A stretch of DNA of 64,000 nucleotides. It comes from Micropruina glycogenica. Lineage in GTDB: Bacteria; Actinomycetota; Actinomycetes; Propionibacteriales; Propionibacteriaceae. This document shows positions 17,638 through 26,474 of this stretch, one piece after another. The notes beneath the pieces were generated by a model, which had not been told where the DNA came from, made no database searches, and worked only from the letters and a program-made list of their open reading frames with translations. Made by a program: the position numbers and the translations under genes. The DNA is taken from assembly GCF_039524395.1 (NCBI RefSeq), contig NZ_BAAAGO010000015.1; one strand, given 5' to 3'. How positions within the stretch are numbered: the stretch's first letter is position 1; each line of letters opens with the position of its first letter.

Positions 17638-19287
17638 TCAGTTGTTCGACTGGGTCAGGGTGTTCTTCAGCAGCCAGACCTTGTGGTCACTCACGTCGCC
17701 GGGGTCGATCAGCTTCTGGCTGCGCAGCTTGAGACCGGGCGTGACGAAGGTTGCATCCAACCTCTGGTCACCCGGCTCGTTCAGGGTGTCGATCGCCTTG
17801 GTCAGCCGGGTGAAGCCGAACGGTTCGATGACGTCGGCCGCCTTCGGTGTGTTGAAGTCGCCCGCGATCACGGTGGGAACGCCTGGTCGCACGAGAGCCC
17901 TGATGGCCTTGCGAATGTCGCTCTTCTTGGTGGCGAGAATGTGCGCGTCCGACCCGCCGATCGCAGCCCCCGGCCGCACGTGAATCGAGATCACGTCCAT
18001 GCTCAGGCCGCTGCCTTCGACGTCCTCCAAGGTGACCCGGACGGCCCCGTGAATGTCGTTGCCGAAGTCGACGGTCTGCTTGCCGGCGTGCTGCCACTTC
18101 GTCGAGTCCCACAGCACGCAGACGTAGCCGACGGTCCAGACCTTGTAGCGGTCGGCGCCGAGCACCGCGCGAATCGCGTCGCGGGCCGCCTCGGTCACCT
18201 CGCACAGGGCGTAGACCGAGCACTTCATCTCGTCACGTAGGAACTCGCCGCGGTCGTCGCTGATGTTGAGCAGGCCGCCGAACCGCTGCGCCTCGAGGTT
18301 CGCCTGCCCGAACCGGAACTTGCGCCTGGTCGCCGGCGGCTGCACCACCGGGGCCGGGACGTCGTCCATCACCTCGGGAGTGTCGTCGTCATCGGTGCTC
18401 GACTGAGTGAGCGCCTGCCGTAGCGCCTGCACCGTGTCGAGCCGGACGACTCCGTCAGCGGTCAGCCCGTGGCCGGTCTGAAACGCGATCACCGCCGCCT
18501 CGACGGCCGCGTTGAAGACGTTGCCCGGCGGCAGCGCATTGCCCACCGCGATCAGCAGCGTGACCAGGTCGGCGACGTCCGAGCCGACATCGTTGCCCAG
18601 GCGCGACAGCACCCGGTCGCCCAACACGAAGTCGGGACGTCCAGCGGTCGGCCCCCACGGCGCCGCGAGACAGGCCAGCACGTCGGTGCGGAACCGGCCC
18701 ATGTTCACGAACGGGTCCCCGGGTTTGCGCAGGGTGTGTTCCTTGTGGGCGCCCACCCGTGGCGAGTCAGCGAGTGGCCACTCGCCAGCCAGCTGGCAGG
18801 CGGCCGCGGTGGCGACGGCGGCCCGGTAGGTCCAGTCGTCCCACTCGTCGGCACCGCCGGCGCCGTCGATCTCGATGCCCACCGTGACCCGGTTGATCGA
18901 GAACGTGGTCGAATCAGGGCCGGGCACCAGGTCGCGATCGAGCGGTGCCGTGCCGGCGATCACCCGGTCGTAGCAGGGTTGGTAGGTGTAGCCGCCGTGG
19001 CTGGCGCCACCCGCGCAGATGAACCTGATCCGCCGCTCGAGGGCGTCGATGTGAATGTTGGCCAGCACCTTGAGTTTCGGCCGGTCGACCGGGTTGATCA
19101 GGTAGCTGGTCGCGGTCGCCACCCCGCCGGTGTGGTGCACGGTGACGGCCAGCGGTGTCTTCACCGGGCCGCTGTTGGTGCGGGTCTGCCACCCCGGCCA
19201 CCAGTTCAGAAAGTCGTCCCAGCCCCAATCGGTGAGCAGCCCACCGACCTTCTGGTAGTACGCGGCGTTCTCTTGAAGTCCCATCAC
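17638..19287 (-). CDS. Amidase + peptidoglycan-binding + EEP nuclease fusion protein
   Basis: 549-residue three-part protein. Residues 40-205 form an amidase_2/PGRP-type N-acetylmuramoyl-L-alanine amidase with Zn-ligand candidates in VTVHHTGG (His51/52) and GAHKEH (His181/184). Residues 253-295 form a peptidoglycan-binding domain (FNAAVEAAVIAFQTGHGLTA). Residues 323-545 form an endonuclease/exonuclease/phosphatase domain: ALCEVTE (Glu363), SIHVRPG, IAGDFNTP (Asp477/Asn479) and SDHKVW (His535), a full catalytic set. The linker at 297-322 is acidic and proline-rich. No signal peptide. A wall hydrolase joined to a nuclease suggests phage lysin ancestry or a toxin. It lies just outside the tRNA boundary. 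Confidence 0.8.
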   Translation of the reverse strand: MMGLQENAAYYQKVGGLLTDWGWDDFLNWWPGWQTRTNSGPVKTPLAVTVHHTGGVATATSYLINPVDRPKLKVLANIHIDALERRIRFICAGGASHGGYTYQPCYDRVIAGTAPLDRDLVPGPDSTTFSINRVTVGIEIDGAGGADEWDDWTYRAAVATAAACQLAGEWPLADSPRVGAHKEHTLRKPGDPFVNMGRFRTDVLACLAAPWGPTAGRPDFVLGDRVLSRLGNDVGSDVADLVTLLIAVGNALPPGNVFNAAVEAAVIAFQTGHGLTADGVVRLDTVQALRQALTQSSTDDDDTPEVMDDVPAPVVQPPATRRKFRFGQANLEAQRFGGLLNISDDRGEFLRDEMKCSVYALCEVTEAARDAIRAVLGADRYKVWTVGYVCVLWDSTKWQHAGKQTVDFGNDIHGAVRVTLEDVEGSGLSMDVISIHVRPGAAIGGSDAHILATKKSDIRKAIRALVRPGVPTVIAGDFNTPKAADVIEPFGFTRLTKAIDTLNEPGDQRLDATFVTPGLKLRSQKLIDPGDVSDHKVWLLKNTLTQSNN

Positions 19288-19385
19288 GGCCCCCGGTTCG
19301 TGTGCCCTCCCTCGCGGGCATCTTCACGCTACGGATGCACGAGCCCCGGCCGCGATACGAGCAATTACCACCGAGGCGCGAAACG

Positions 19386-19408
19386 GCCCGGGGGAGTCAC
19401 CCCCGGGC
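19386..19408 (-). terminator. Hairpin downstream of the metalloprotease gene
   Basis: GCCCGGGGG, AGTCA, CCCCCGGGC forms a 9-bp GC stem with a 5-nt loop 18 bp past the stop of the minus-strand protease gene at 19427. There is no strong T-run, as is common in high-GC actinobacteria. Confidence 0.6.
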
Positions 19409-19426
19409 AGTCGGTACCTCGATCGG

Positions 19427-21058
19427 TCAGCCCGAGATGCGGGCCACCCGGTTGCGCGAATCGGCGTTGTCGACCCGGGCCTGGGTGCGCTGCGCGCCGG
19501 TGACGCACACGTCGTCGCCCACCCACGCCTCACGCCACACGTAGCCCTGCACGCAGGTGTGCGGACCGTAGGCGCCGTTCACCCAGCGGCTGGCCTTCAC
19601 CGCGTTGTCGGCGGCCACCTGCGAACGGGTCGAGCCGGTGACGCAGACGTAGTCGTAGGCGTCGCCCTGCCGCCACACGTACCCCTGCGCGCAGGTGTTG
19701 GGGCCGTAGACGAACCGGGCCGGGTTGCGCCGAGCGGACGCCTGGGCGTTGTCGGCCGCGGCCTGCGAGCGCTGAGTTCCGGTAACACAGACGTCGTCAC
19801 CGGCGTAGGCCTCGCGCCACACGTAGCCCTGCACACAGGTGTGCGGCCCGTAGGCGCCGTTCACCCAGCGGCTCGCCTTCACGGCGTTGTCGGCGGCCAC
19901 CTGCGAACGGGTCGCGCCGGTGACGCAGACGTGGTCGCTGGATCGGGCCTCGCGCCACACCCAGCCCTGCAGACAGCGGTCGGCGATCTGCGAGGTGATC
20001 TTCACCAGGGCGGTCGTGCCGGTCGAGGTGACCTTGATCGTCACACCATTGGCGCTCACCGACTGGGCCGGCGGCTTGCCCGCGGTGCCCAGTGACCGCA
20101 GCAGCGTGGGCCTGCCGTTCTTCACCTCGTGGATCAACACGGTGCTCTTCGGAATGCCCCGCGACCAGCCGCTCTTCAGCTGGTACTCGACGGTGTAGTA
20201 GTTGAACAGGTCGCCGGGGTTGAACGGCACCCGCACGAGCAGCGAACCGCTGCGGGTGCGCGCCTGCAGCGGCGCGATGCGCACGGTGGCCGAGGTCTCA
20301 CCAGCCGACCCGAAGGTGCGCACCTTGTTCATCGGCAGCCAGCCGAGCTTGTCGCGGTTGAACGCGTTGAACCCGACGCCGGTTTCGCCGAAGGTTCCGC
20401 CGTTGACGCTGTAGACGTGTTGGGCGCTCATCTGGTCCCACATGTCGTCGTATTCGCCGGGCTGCGACCACGACGCGTTCTGGTAGGTCAGGTCGTTGCT
20501 GAACGAATGCCCCAGGTCGTAGCCGTGACCCATCTCGTGGGCGGCGAACCGCACGTTCCAGGCACCCGGGTCGAGCAGCACCCGACCGCCCGAGGCGCCC
20601 GAGTCCATCTGGGCGTTGATGATCACCGCGATGCGGTTGCCGGCCGGCACCGTGTAGCCGTTGGACGCCGCGGTGGCCACGCAGTCGTTGATCTTGTCCC
20701 AGCGCGACTTGGCAGCCTCGGTGGCCTGCGTGTACGGCATGGTGTACCACCCGCGCACGTCGGCGTTGATCTTCACCTTGCCGTAGCTCTGGTTGTTGAA
20801 GAAGTCGTACAGGCCGTTCATGCCGGCGCCGGCGGCACCGAAGAACTGGCTGAAGAACGTGGGCGTTTGCGGTGTGGCGGCCACGTCCGACATCTTGCAC
20901 AGCAGCACCGACCACCCGTTCTGGGTGCGTATCGGCGCCGCGTCGGCGCGCGGAGCGCTGCCCGGCAGCATGGCCAGCCCGGCCAGCGCCGATACACCGG
21001 CGGCCAGTACGCGCAGGCCGAACCTGCGCGCGGGCGTGGTGGTGCAAGGCTTCGTCAT
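19427..21058 (-). CDS. Secreted M6-like metalloprotease with C-terminal Cys repeats
   Basis: 543-residue exported protein. Residues 1-40 form a signal peptide with an AxA site (RADA before APIRTQ). The zinc motif HEMGHGYDLGH is at 174-184 and WDQMS at 207-211 looks like a Met-turn, as in M6/immune-inhibitor-A-type metzincin peptidases. The C-terminus (362-543) has four repeats of about 47 residues built on CxQGYVWREA, DDVCVTG and RSQxAADNA, with two Cys each, probably disulfide-bonded. Such repeats occur at the ends of secreted actinobacterial proteins and may bind surfaces. It is monocistronic, with a terminator after the stop. Confidence 0.82.
   Translation of the reverse strand: MTKPCTTTPARRFGLRVLAAGVSALAGLAMLPGSAPRADAAPIRTQNGWSVLLCKMSDVAATPQTPTFFSQFFGAAGAGMNGLYDFFNNQSYGKVKINADVRGWYTMPYTQATEAAKSRWDKINDCVATAASNGYTVPAGNRIAVIINAQMDSGASGGRVLLDPGAWNVRFAAHEMGHGYDLGHSFSNDLTYQNASWSQPGEYDDMWDQMSAQHVYSVNGGTFGETGVGFNAFNRDKLGWLPMNKVRTFGSAGETSATVRIAPLQARTRSGSLLVRVPFNPGDLFNYYTVEYQLKSGWSRGIPKSTVLIHEVKNGRPTLLRSLGTAGKPPAQSVSANGVTIKVTSTGTTALVKITSQIADRCLQGWVWREARSSDHVCVTGATRSQVAADNAVKASRWVNGAYGPHTCVQGYVWREAYAGDDVCVTGTQRSQAAADNAQASARRNPARFVYGPNTCAQGYVWRQGDAYDYVCVTGSTRSQVAADNAVKASRWVNGAYGPHTCVQGYVWREAWVGDDVCVTGAQRTQARVDNADSRNRVARISG
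19535..19930. repeat. Near-identical direct repeat inside the metalloprotease gene
   Basis: Two blocks of about 100 nt, around 19535-19640 and 19824-19930, are almost identical and offset by 285 nt (two 47-48-residue protein repeats). They encode repeats 4 and 2 of the C-terminal array. The DNA-level identity implies recent duplication or gene conversion, so repeat number may vary between strains. Confidence 0.65.
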
Positions 21059-21226
21059 GAGTTCCCCCTCGTGAGCCGGCTCGATCGAGCCGGGGCTTTG
21101 GTCGCCTTGCTGATAGAGCGGCCTCTGCCGGGGGAGATACGAGACTGCGTACTTCTACGGACGGACGCCTCGGCGCGGGCGGGTCTCAATCGTCGTCTGC
21201 CTCGGGATCGAGACCGCGGTGGGGGA

Positions 21227-21251
21227 GATCCCGGCGTTCGCCCGGATGACG
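21227..21251. repeat. Palindromic interspersed repeat copy
   Basis: GATCCCGGCGTTCGCCCGGA then TGACG, a copy of the family seen at 17396 and 38770, lies in the 230-bp gap between the metalloprotease start and the end of efeB. Nothing else is recognised in that gap. Confidence 0.55.
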
Positions 21252-21288
21252 AATAGCCGGCGGGAGCGCACGTGGCGCACGGTCGGGG

Positions 21289-22614
21289 TTACTCGAAGAG
21301 TTCCTGAGCGATGTAGCGGCCGGTCTTGGGGGCCGGCGGAACGGCGAAGATCGCCGACCCGACGTGCCTGATGTACTCGTTGAGCAGGTCGAAGCGGCCC
21401 AGCTTGGCCTGCAGGTCGACGAAATGCTGCGGGTCGTTCTGGTAGCTGATGAACAGCAGCCCGGCGTCGAGCAGGCCCTGGTCGTTGAGCCCGTCGGTGA
21501 AGTTGTAGCCGCGGCGCAGAATCTTCACCCCGGCGTTGTTCTCGGGCGCGGCCAGGGCGATGTGCGAGGCCTGGTCGATCACGTGGGCGCCGTCGGTCTT
21601 CAGCGCGAAGTCGGGGGTGTCGAACTCCTTCTCACCGCTCAGCGGGGCGCCTTCGTCCTTGGTGCGGCCGAAGATGCGCTGCTGGTCGCTGATGCGGTCG
21701 AAGTCCCATGTTTCGATGGTCATCAGAATCTTGCGGGCCACCTGGTAGGTGCCGCCGGTCATCCAGCCGGCGTCTTTGAGCCAGACGAACTGGTCGTAGT
21801 CGGCGTCGGAGCTGACGTTGCGGGTGCCGTCCTTGAAGCCCATCAGGTTGCGCGGCGTCTCTTGCCCGGGCCCGGCGCTGGCCCGGCCGAAGCCGAGCAC
21901 CACCCAGTGCGTCTGGGCGGTGCTGGTGACCATGCGGGCCAGGTTGCGCACCGCGTGATAGGCGACCTGAGGGTCGTCCGCGCACGCCTGAATCGACAGG
22001 TCGCCGCCGGTCAGCTCGGGTTTCAGCGTGTCGCCGGGAATGCGGGGCAATGGCTGCAACAACGCCGGACGCTTGTCGGCCAGGTCGAACCGGTCGTCGA
22101 ACACGCCGGGCCCCAGCCCCACGGTGACGGTCAGCGACGCCGGGGCCAGGCCCTCGGCCTCGCCGGTGTCGGTGCCCACGGCGTCGGGCCGCGCCGGCTC
22201 GATCGGCCCGATCGGCCTGCCCTGCACCAGCTGGCTGATCGCCGCCGACCAACGGGCGAGCAGCACCTGCAGCGACTGCCTGGTGGCGCCCGCGGTGAGA
22301 TTGAACGTCATGTAGACGCAGTGCCGCTGCGGCGGGGTGCGAATGCCGGCCTGGTTCACCTGGTCGTAGAACGGCACCGACTTGTTCAGTTCGACCGAAT
22401 CGGTGGCCTCCGGGGCAGTGTCAGCCCCCGCTGCGGCCGCGGGCCGCAGTACGGCGGCGGTGATGCCCGCCCCGACAGCAGCCCCCGCAACGGCACCGCC
22501 GGCGGCGCCGACCACGAGCCGACGCCGTGAGAACCCTGCCGAGCCCGCAGGCGGAGGCGGAGCGGTCGCCGAAGCATCGTCGACCTGCGAGTGTTCGCCG
22601 GCGTCCTGCGTCAT
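21289..22614 (-). CDS. efeB: EfeB, Tat-exported haem-dependent (Dyp-type) peroxidase
   Basis: Deferrochelatase/peroxidase of the EfeUOB ferrous-iron importer. The ATG at 22614 is preferred (GGGGACGG upstream); the frame runs on to a TTG at 22653. The twin-arginine signal SRRRLVVGAAGG is followed by a hydrophobic Ala/Val stretch. Dyp-family marks: GFKDGTRNV (the GxxDG motif, catalytic Asp), HIALAAPENN (proximal His region) and ILRRGYNFTDG. DyP proteins of this subfamily oxidise Fe(II) or act on haem for uptake. It is the third gene after efeU and efeO, 49 bp after efeO, all on the minus strand and probably under the IdeR/DtxR box at 25531. Confidence 0.93.
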   Translation of the reverse strand: MTQDAGEHSQVDDASATAPPPPAGSAGFSRRRLVVGAAGGAVAGAAVGAGITAAVLRPAAAAGADTAPEATDSVELNKSVPFYDQVNQAGIRTPPQRHCVYMTFNLTAGATRQSLQVLLARWSAAISQLVQGRPIGPIEPARPDAVGTDTGEAEGLAPASLTVTVGLGPGVFDDRFDLADKRPALLQPLPRIPGDTLKPELTGGDLSIQACADDPQVAYHAVRNLARMVTSTAQTHWVVLGFGRASAGPGQETPRNLMGFKDGTRNVSSDADYDQFVWLKDAGWMTGGTYQVARKILMTIETWDFDRISDQQRIFGRTKDEGAPLSGEKEFDTPDFALKTDGAHVIDQASHIALAAPENNAGVKILRRGYNFTDGLNDQGLLDAGLLFISYQNDPQHFVDLQAKLGRFDLLNEYIRHVGSAIFAVPPAPKTGRYIAQELFE

Positions 22615-22662
22615 CTGTTCCGTCCCCGACCTTGTGTCTCGGCAGTCGTCCAAAGCCGGCCC

Positions 22663-23910
22663 TTACTGGGCGGTGGCGACCTTCTCGGCGATCTTCTGCA
22701 TCGGCTGCTGCAGGCTCAGCACCGCCTGGCTCAGCGTCTTGCGGTATTTGGCCCTGTTGGCGTCGTTCCAGGTGATGTACCCGCCCAGCGCGCTGGAGTC
22801 GCGCAGCTTGGCCAACTCGGCGTCCACGTTATCGAACTGGGTGACGACCTCGGTCATCAAGGCGGCGTCGATCTTCTCCAGCCCGGGCTGCAGGTAGGCG
22901 AACGCCTGCCGGGCGCCTTCGACGTTGGCGGCGAAGTCGATCAGGTCGGTGTGGCTGAACTCTTCTTCTTCGCCGGTGATCTTGTTCGACTGCACCTCTT
23001 CGAGCAGGGCGGCCGCGCCGTTGGCGAGGTCTTCGGGCTTGAAGGTGAGGGTCTTCACCACGTCGACCAGCTTGCCGACGTTGGTCTCGAGGTCGGCGGA
23101 GTACTTCTTGGTGCTGTCGCCGATCGTGCCGGTCTTCCACAGGTCGCGCTCGATGGCGTGGAAGCCCGACCAGCCGACCTTCTCGTCGAGGTTGGACGCC
23201 CGCATGTCGATCAGGTAGTCGAGGTTGCCCTTGTTGTCGCCCACCTTGAAGCCGGGCATCACGAAGCCCTCGACGTCGGACTCGATCTTCTCGTAGAAGG
23301 TGCGGGCGTTGACGTAGGCGGCCTTCGACTTGGCGAGGTCGCCGGCGTCGATGGCGGTCTTCAGGTTGGTGACTGCGGTCTTCAGCTCCTCGGACTGGCC
23401 AACCACCCAGGTGGCGTAGTCCTTGGCGCCGGCGTTGAGCAGCGTCGCCGTGCTGCCGGTCGGCGACGCGGCGGCCTGGCCGGTGACGGTGAACGTCTGG
23501 GTTTCGGGGGTCGCGCCCAGGCAGTACAGCGTGTACGTGCCGCCGTCCAGGGTGACGGTGAAGCTGCTGGCCGGCAGCCCCGGGGCCAGGTTCTCTTTCT
23601 CGCCCAGAATCTTGAGCTCGTTCTGCAACTCGACCTCGGTGATGCCGCTGGCGCTGACGTTCTCGACGGTGAACGTGACGGGGCCGGCCGGCGCCGTGGT
23701 GAAGTCTGCGGCGCAGGTGTCGCTGCCGTTGTTGGTGAGCGTCACCTTCACCTGGGCGGCACCACCGGTGACCGGGGCGCTGCCGTCGGCCGGCGCGGAC
23801 GCCGACGCGGTGCCGCTGGTCTGGGTGGTGGGCGCCGTGGTGGCGCACGCGGCGGTGGTGAGGGCCACCGCCGCGACCGCGACACCGGCGGCCGCTGTGA
23901 ACCTAGACAT
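22663..23910 (-). CDS. efeO: EfeO, cupredoxin + imelysin (M75) iron-uptake lipoprotein
   Basis: 415 residues. An N-terminal lipoprotein signal (ALTTAAC, Cys22) anchors it outside the membrane. Residues about 50-145 form a cupredoxin-like domain (CAADFTTAPAGPVTFTVENV, YTLYCLG). The rest is an imelysin-like M75 domain with the GFHAIERDLW motif whose His and Glu bind metal. In EfeUOB systems EfeO collects Fe and passes it to EfeU. It overlaps the end of efeU by 8 bp and is followed by efeB. Confidence 0.93.
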   Translation of the reverse strand: MSRFTAAAGVAVAAVALTTAACATTAPTTQTSGTASASAPADGSAPVTGGAAQVKVTLTNNGSDTCAADFTTAPAGPVTFTVENVSASGITEVELQNELKILGEKENLAPGLPASSFTVTLDGGTYTLYCLGATPETQTFTVTGQAAASPTGSTATLLNAGAKDYATWVVGQSEELKTAVTNLKTAIDAGDLAKSKAAYVNARTFYEKIESDVEGFVMPGFKVGDNKGNLDYLIDMRASNLDEKVGWSGFHAIERDLWKTGTIGDSTKKYSADLETNVGKLVDVVKTLTFKPEDLANGAAALLEEVQSNKITGEEEEFSHTDLIDFAANVEGARQAFAYLQPGLEKIDAALMTEVVTQFDNVDAELAKLRDSSALGGYITWNDANRAKYRKTLSQAVLSLQQPMQKIAEKVATAQ

Positions 23911-25492
23911 TGAGATTCCTCCTTGTTGCTGGCACGGGGGTGGCAGCCGGTTCGGCCACCGAGGTCAGCCGGCGCTGGGCGCGGACGGCGGTGAACAGGG
24001 TGAGCAGGGCGGTGAGCAGCAGAACACCGGGGAACACCCGGCCCCAGAACGTGCGTTCCTGCTGGTCGACGCGCAGTTGGGTGGCGGCGCTCGCCGCCCT
24101 CGTGACGTGTGTGGGGTCGGCTGTGAGAGAACCGGACGCCACGGCCGTGCCGTCGGGCAGGGTGCCGGCGACGGTGAGGGTGCGCGGGTTCGGCAGGCCC
24201 CCGCCAGCAATCGTCACGGCGATCGTCGAGGTCTGGTTGAAGTCGAGCACTTCGCCGTTGGTCAGCCACAGGGTGCGGTCGCCGGCGTGCGTCCACGTGG
24301 TGGTGAACGGGCCCTTGGCCACGTCGGGGTTGACGCCGACCGGCAGCCGTCCGCCGTTGAGTTGCACGAGTTCGTCCAGGGTGAGCTGAGCCGGCAGGCC
24401 GGCGGTGGCGGCCTGCACCGGCATCGTGTACTGCACGGCGTCGGGCACCGTGGCGTGGGCGACCGACTGACCCTGGGTGAGGTCGACGGGGTTGGCTTGT
24501 GAGCCGACGGTCAGGGTGGCGGTACTGCCGGCGACGGCGATCGTGCCGACCTGACTGCCCTGCGCATCGACCACGGTGGCGGCCCCGAGCGACTGCATGG
24601 TGGCCGGGCCGACGGCGGCGACCATCACCACTGCCCCCACGCCGAGGGCCCCGGCGACGGCGTAGCGCAGGCGGACTGCGCCCCGCGCGTCCGGCCGGAG
24701 CTTCTTGGGCCAGTAGAGGTAGGCGCACATCGGAATCAGGTACGCGAACCAGCCCACCACCTGAATCAGCACCGGGTAGGGCGGAATGCCGAGCACCCCG
24801 GTGAACAGAGCGCCCTGCACCGAACCGGTGGGGGCGAGCCACGACAGGTCGAGCACGCGCTGCTGCCCGGCGTTGAGCCACCCGGCCTCATGCATGGTGC
24901 CCAGCGTGCTCACCACGAGGCCGGCCGCGACCAGCAGCAGAAACCCGCTGGTGTAGCTGAAGAACTTGCCCAGGTTGAGCTTCATGCCGCCGGTGAACAG
25001 GCCGTAGCCGATGACCACCGAGGTGAGAATGCCCAGCGCTGCGCCGGTGGCCGCCAGGCCGGCGTTGGTCGAGGCCGAGAACGTGGCGAGCAGAAACACC
25101 GAGGTCTCGAAGCCCTCTTTGAGCACGGCCAAAAACGCCATCAGCACCAGTGCTCGGCTGGTGCCCTCGCCGAGCGCCTCGGTGGCGTGCGCTTCGAGGT
25201 CACGTTTCAGACCACGCGCGTTGGTGGTCATCCACAGGATCATGCCGGTGACGAACACGATGGCGACGACGCCGATGATCGCCTCCATGCCCTCTTGGGC
25301 GGCCTGGGGGAGGCTCTGTTCGACGAGCTTGAGGCCGATACCGACCGCCAGGCTGAGCAGCACCGCGGCCCCGACGCCGATCAGCATCGGGGTGAGCGAG
25401 CGGCCGTTGCGGCGCAGGAACGCGGCGATGATGCCGACGATGAGCGCGGCCTCGAGGCCCTCGCGGAGGCCGATGATGAAGGTTGCCAGCAC
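23903..25492 (-). CDS. efeU: EfeU, FTR1-family ferrous/ferric iron permease with extended C-terminus
   Basis: 529 residues, about 250 longer than a plain EfeU. The N-terminal 280 residues carry seven or so membrane segments with both REGLE-type iron motifs: GLREGLEAALIVG at the start and AVLKEGFETSVFLL in the middle. The extra C-terminus is a soluble extracytoplasmic region (about 290-490; GVNPDVAKGPFTTTWTHAG) closed by a last membrane helix (RVFPGVLLLTALLTLFTAV). It is the first gene of efeUOB. An IdeR/DtxR box lies 39 bp upstream, so expression should be derepressed in low iron. The extension may be an added sensory or docking domain. Confidence 0.92.
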   Translation of the reverse strand: MLATFIIGLREGLEAALIVGIIAAFLRRNGRSLTPMLIGVGAAVLLSLAVGIGLKLVEQSLPQAAQEGMEAIIGVVAIVFVTGMILWMTTNARGLKRDLEAHATEALGEGTSRALVLMAFLAVLKEGFETSVFLLATFSASTNAGLAATGAALGILTSVVIGYGLFTGGMKLNLGKFFSYTSGFLLLVAAGLVVSTLGTMHEAGWLNAGQQRVLDLSWLAPTGSVQGALFTGVLGIPPYPVLIQVVGWFAYLIPMCAYLYWPKKLRPDARGAVRLRYAVAGALGVGAVVMVAAVGPATMQSLGAATVVDAQGSQVGTIAVAGSTATLTVGSQANPVDLTQGQSVAHATVPDAVQYTMPVQAATAGLPAQLTLDELVQLNGGRLPVGVNPDVAKGPFTTTWTHAGDRTLWLTNGEVLDFNQTSTIAVTIAGGGLPNPRTLTVAGTLPDGTAVASGSLTADPTHVTRAASAATQLRVDQQERTFWGRVFPGVLLLTALLTLFTAVRAQRRLTSVAEPAATPVPATRRNLNV

Positions 25493-25530
25493 GTGCGGTT
25501 CGCTGCTTCTGTTTGGTGAGTGTCAGTCGG

Positions 25531-25549
25531 TTAGCCTTGCCTAACCTAA
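25531..25549. promoter_or_regulatory. IdeR/DtxR iron box upstream of efeUOB
   Basis: TTAGCCTTGCCTAACCTAA matches the 19-bp DtxR consensus TTAGGTTAGCCTAACCTAA at 16 positions, with the right half perfect. It lies 39 bp before the efeU start. Fe(II)-bound repressor should shut the operon off when iron is plentiful. Confidence 0.85.
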
Positions 25550-25614
25550 AGCAAAGTATTACCCCCCGCAGATGTATCGCAATTCTCGTCCCACGTTGGG
25601 CCTAGGGTCGGGGC

Positions 25615-26367
25615 ATGACCCGTCTTCGTCGTGCGCTGCTACTGATCGTCGTCGGGCTGCTCGGCTACGGCATCGCATGGGCGCAGCCGTTCGTGTTCCG
25701 TCCGGCGCTGGTGCCGGGCCAGGACGCCATCACCGACGCAGCCTCGGCGCGTGCGAGGGTGAGCCTCGACGACGTCGGCGGACGGGTGCTGTCGATCAGG
25801 CCCGAAACCAGCGACGGCGACCTGCTGTTGGTGCTGTACCCAGGGGGCTTGGTGCGTCCGCAGGCGTACGAGTGGCTGGGCCGCGCGCTGGCCGAGCAGG
25901 GTGTGCAGACGGTCATTCCCGAGTTCTTCGCCGACCTCGCGGTCACCGGCAAAGACCGGGCGGACGCCCTGATCGCCCACTACGCGGCCGGCCGCACGGT
26001 GGTGATCGGGGGGCACTCGTTGGGCGGCGCGATGGCCGCCGACTACGCCTCGCGTCACGCCGATAAACTCAGCGGCCTGATTCTGCTCGCCGCCTACCCG
26101 GCCGGCGGCATCGACCTGACCGGCACCCGCTTTTCGAGCCTCTCGTTGATGGGCGAGAACGACCAGGTGGCTGACGCGGCCAAGGTTCGAGGTGGCATGG
26201 CGCAACTGTCGCCCAGCAGTCGGCTGGAGGTTGTTCCAGGCTCGGTGCACGCCTTCTTCGGCCGCTACGGCCCGCAGGCGGGCGACGGTATGCCGAGCGT
26301 CGACCGGGCGAGCGCCGAGCAGGCGATCATCGAGCGCGTCGTGGCGTACCTCGGCGAGCGACGGTGA
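25615..26367 (+). CDS. Membrane-anchored alpha/beta hydrolase
   Basis: 250 residues. The N-terminus (RALLLIVVGLLGYGIAWAQ) is a signal anchor or signal peptide, so the catalytic part is probably outside the membrane. Nucleophile elbow VVIGGHSLGGAMAADYAS; acid in LMGENDQVADAAK; histidine in VPGSVHAFFGRYG; oxyanion strand LLVLYPGGLV. The substrate is unknown. TAGGGT at 25603-25608 lies 6 nt before the ATG, indicating a leaderless transcript. It is upstream of the Asp-rich peptide operon with a 107-bp gap, so cotranscription is possible but unproven. Confidence 0.8.
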   Translation: MTRLRRALLLIVVGLLGYGIAWAQPFVFRPALVPGQDAITDAASARARVSLDDVGGRVLSIRPETSDGDLLLVLYPGGLVRPQAYEWLGRALAEQGVQTVIPEFFADLAVTGKDRADALIAHYAAGRTVVIGGHSLGGAMAADYASRHADKLSGLILLAAYPAGGIDLTGTRFSSLSLMGENDQVADAAKVRGGMAQLSPSSRLEVVPGSVHAFFGRYGPQAGDGMPSVDRASAEQAIIERVVAYLGERR

Positions 26368-26416
26368 GCCGTCCGTTACACCCCTGAGCGGGCTGGTCGC
26401 GGTGCGGGCCGCGCAC

Positions 26417-26422
26417 TAAGTT
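26417..26422 (+). promoter_or_regulatory. Possible -10 element for the Asp-rich peptide operon
   Basis: TAAGTT (TANNNT form) lies in the 107-bp gap before the peptide gene, giving a leader of about 45 nt with the Shine-Dalgarno AAGGAG at 26464-26469. No IdeR/DtxR box is visible in the gap, so iron control of this operon is not shown by sequence. Confidence 0.3.
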
Positions 26423-26474
26423 GGCAACAGAACCCCTCGTCGCAACCGGCGGCGCCGATCACGAAGGAGAGATC

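Noticed and set aside
22386..22897. Plus-strand Ala/Ser/Pro-rich frames over efeB and efeO.
   Set aside because: Shadows of the minus-strand genes, whose Tat signal, lipobox and catalytic motifs are clear.
25891..26410. A third IdeR/DtxR box before the Asp-rich peptide operon.
   Set aside because: Looked for TTAGG...CCTAA on both strands in the hydrolase gene end and the gap; no match close to the consensus was found.
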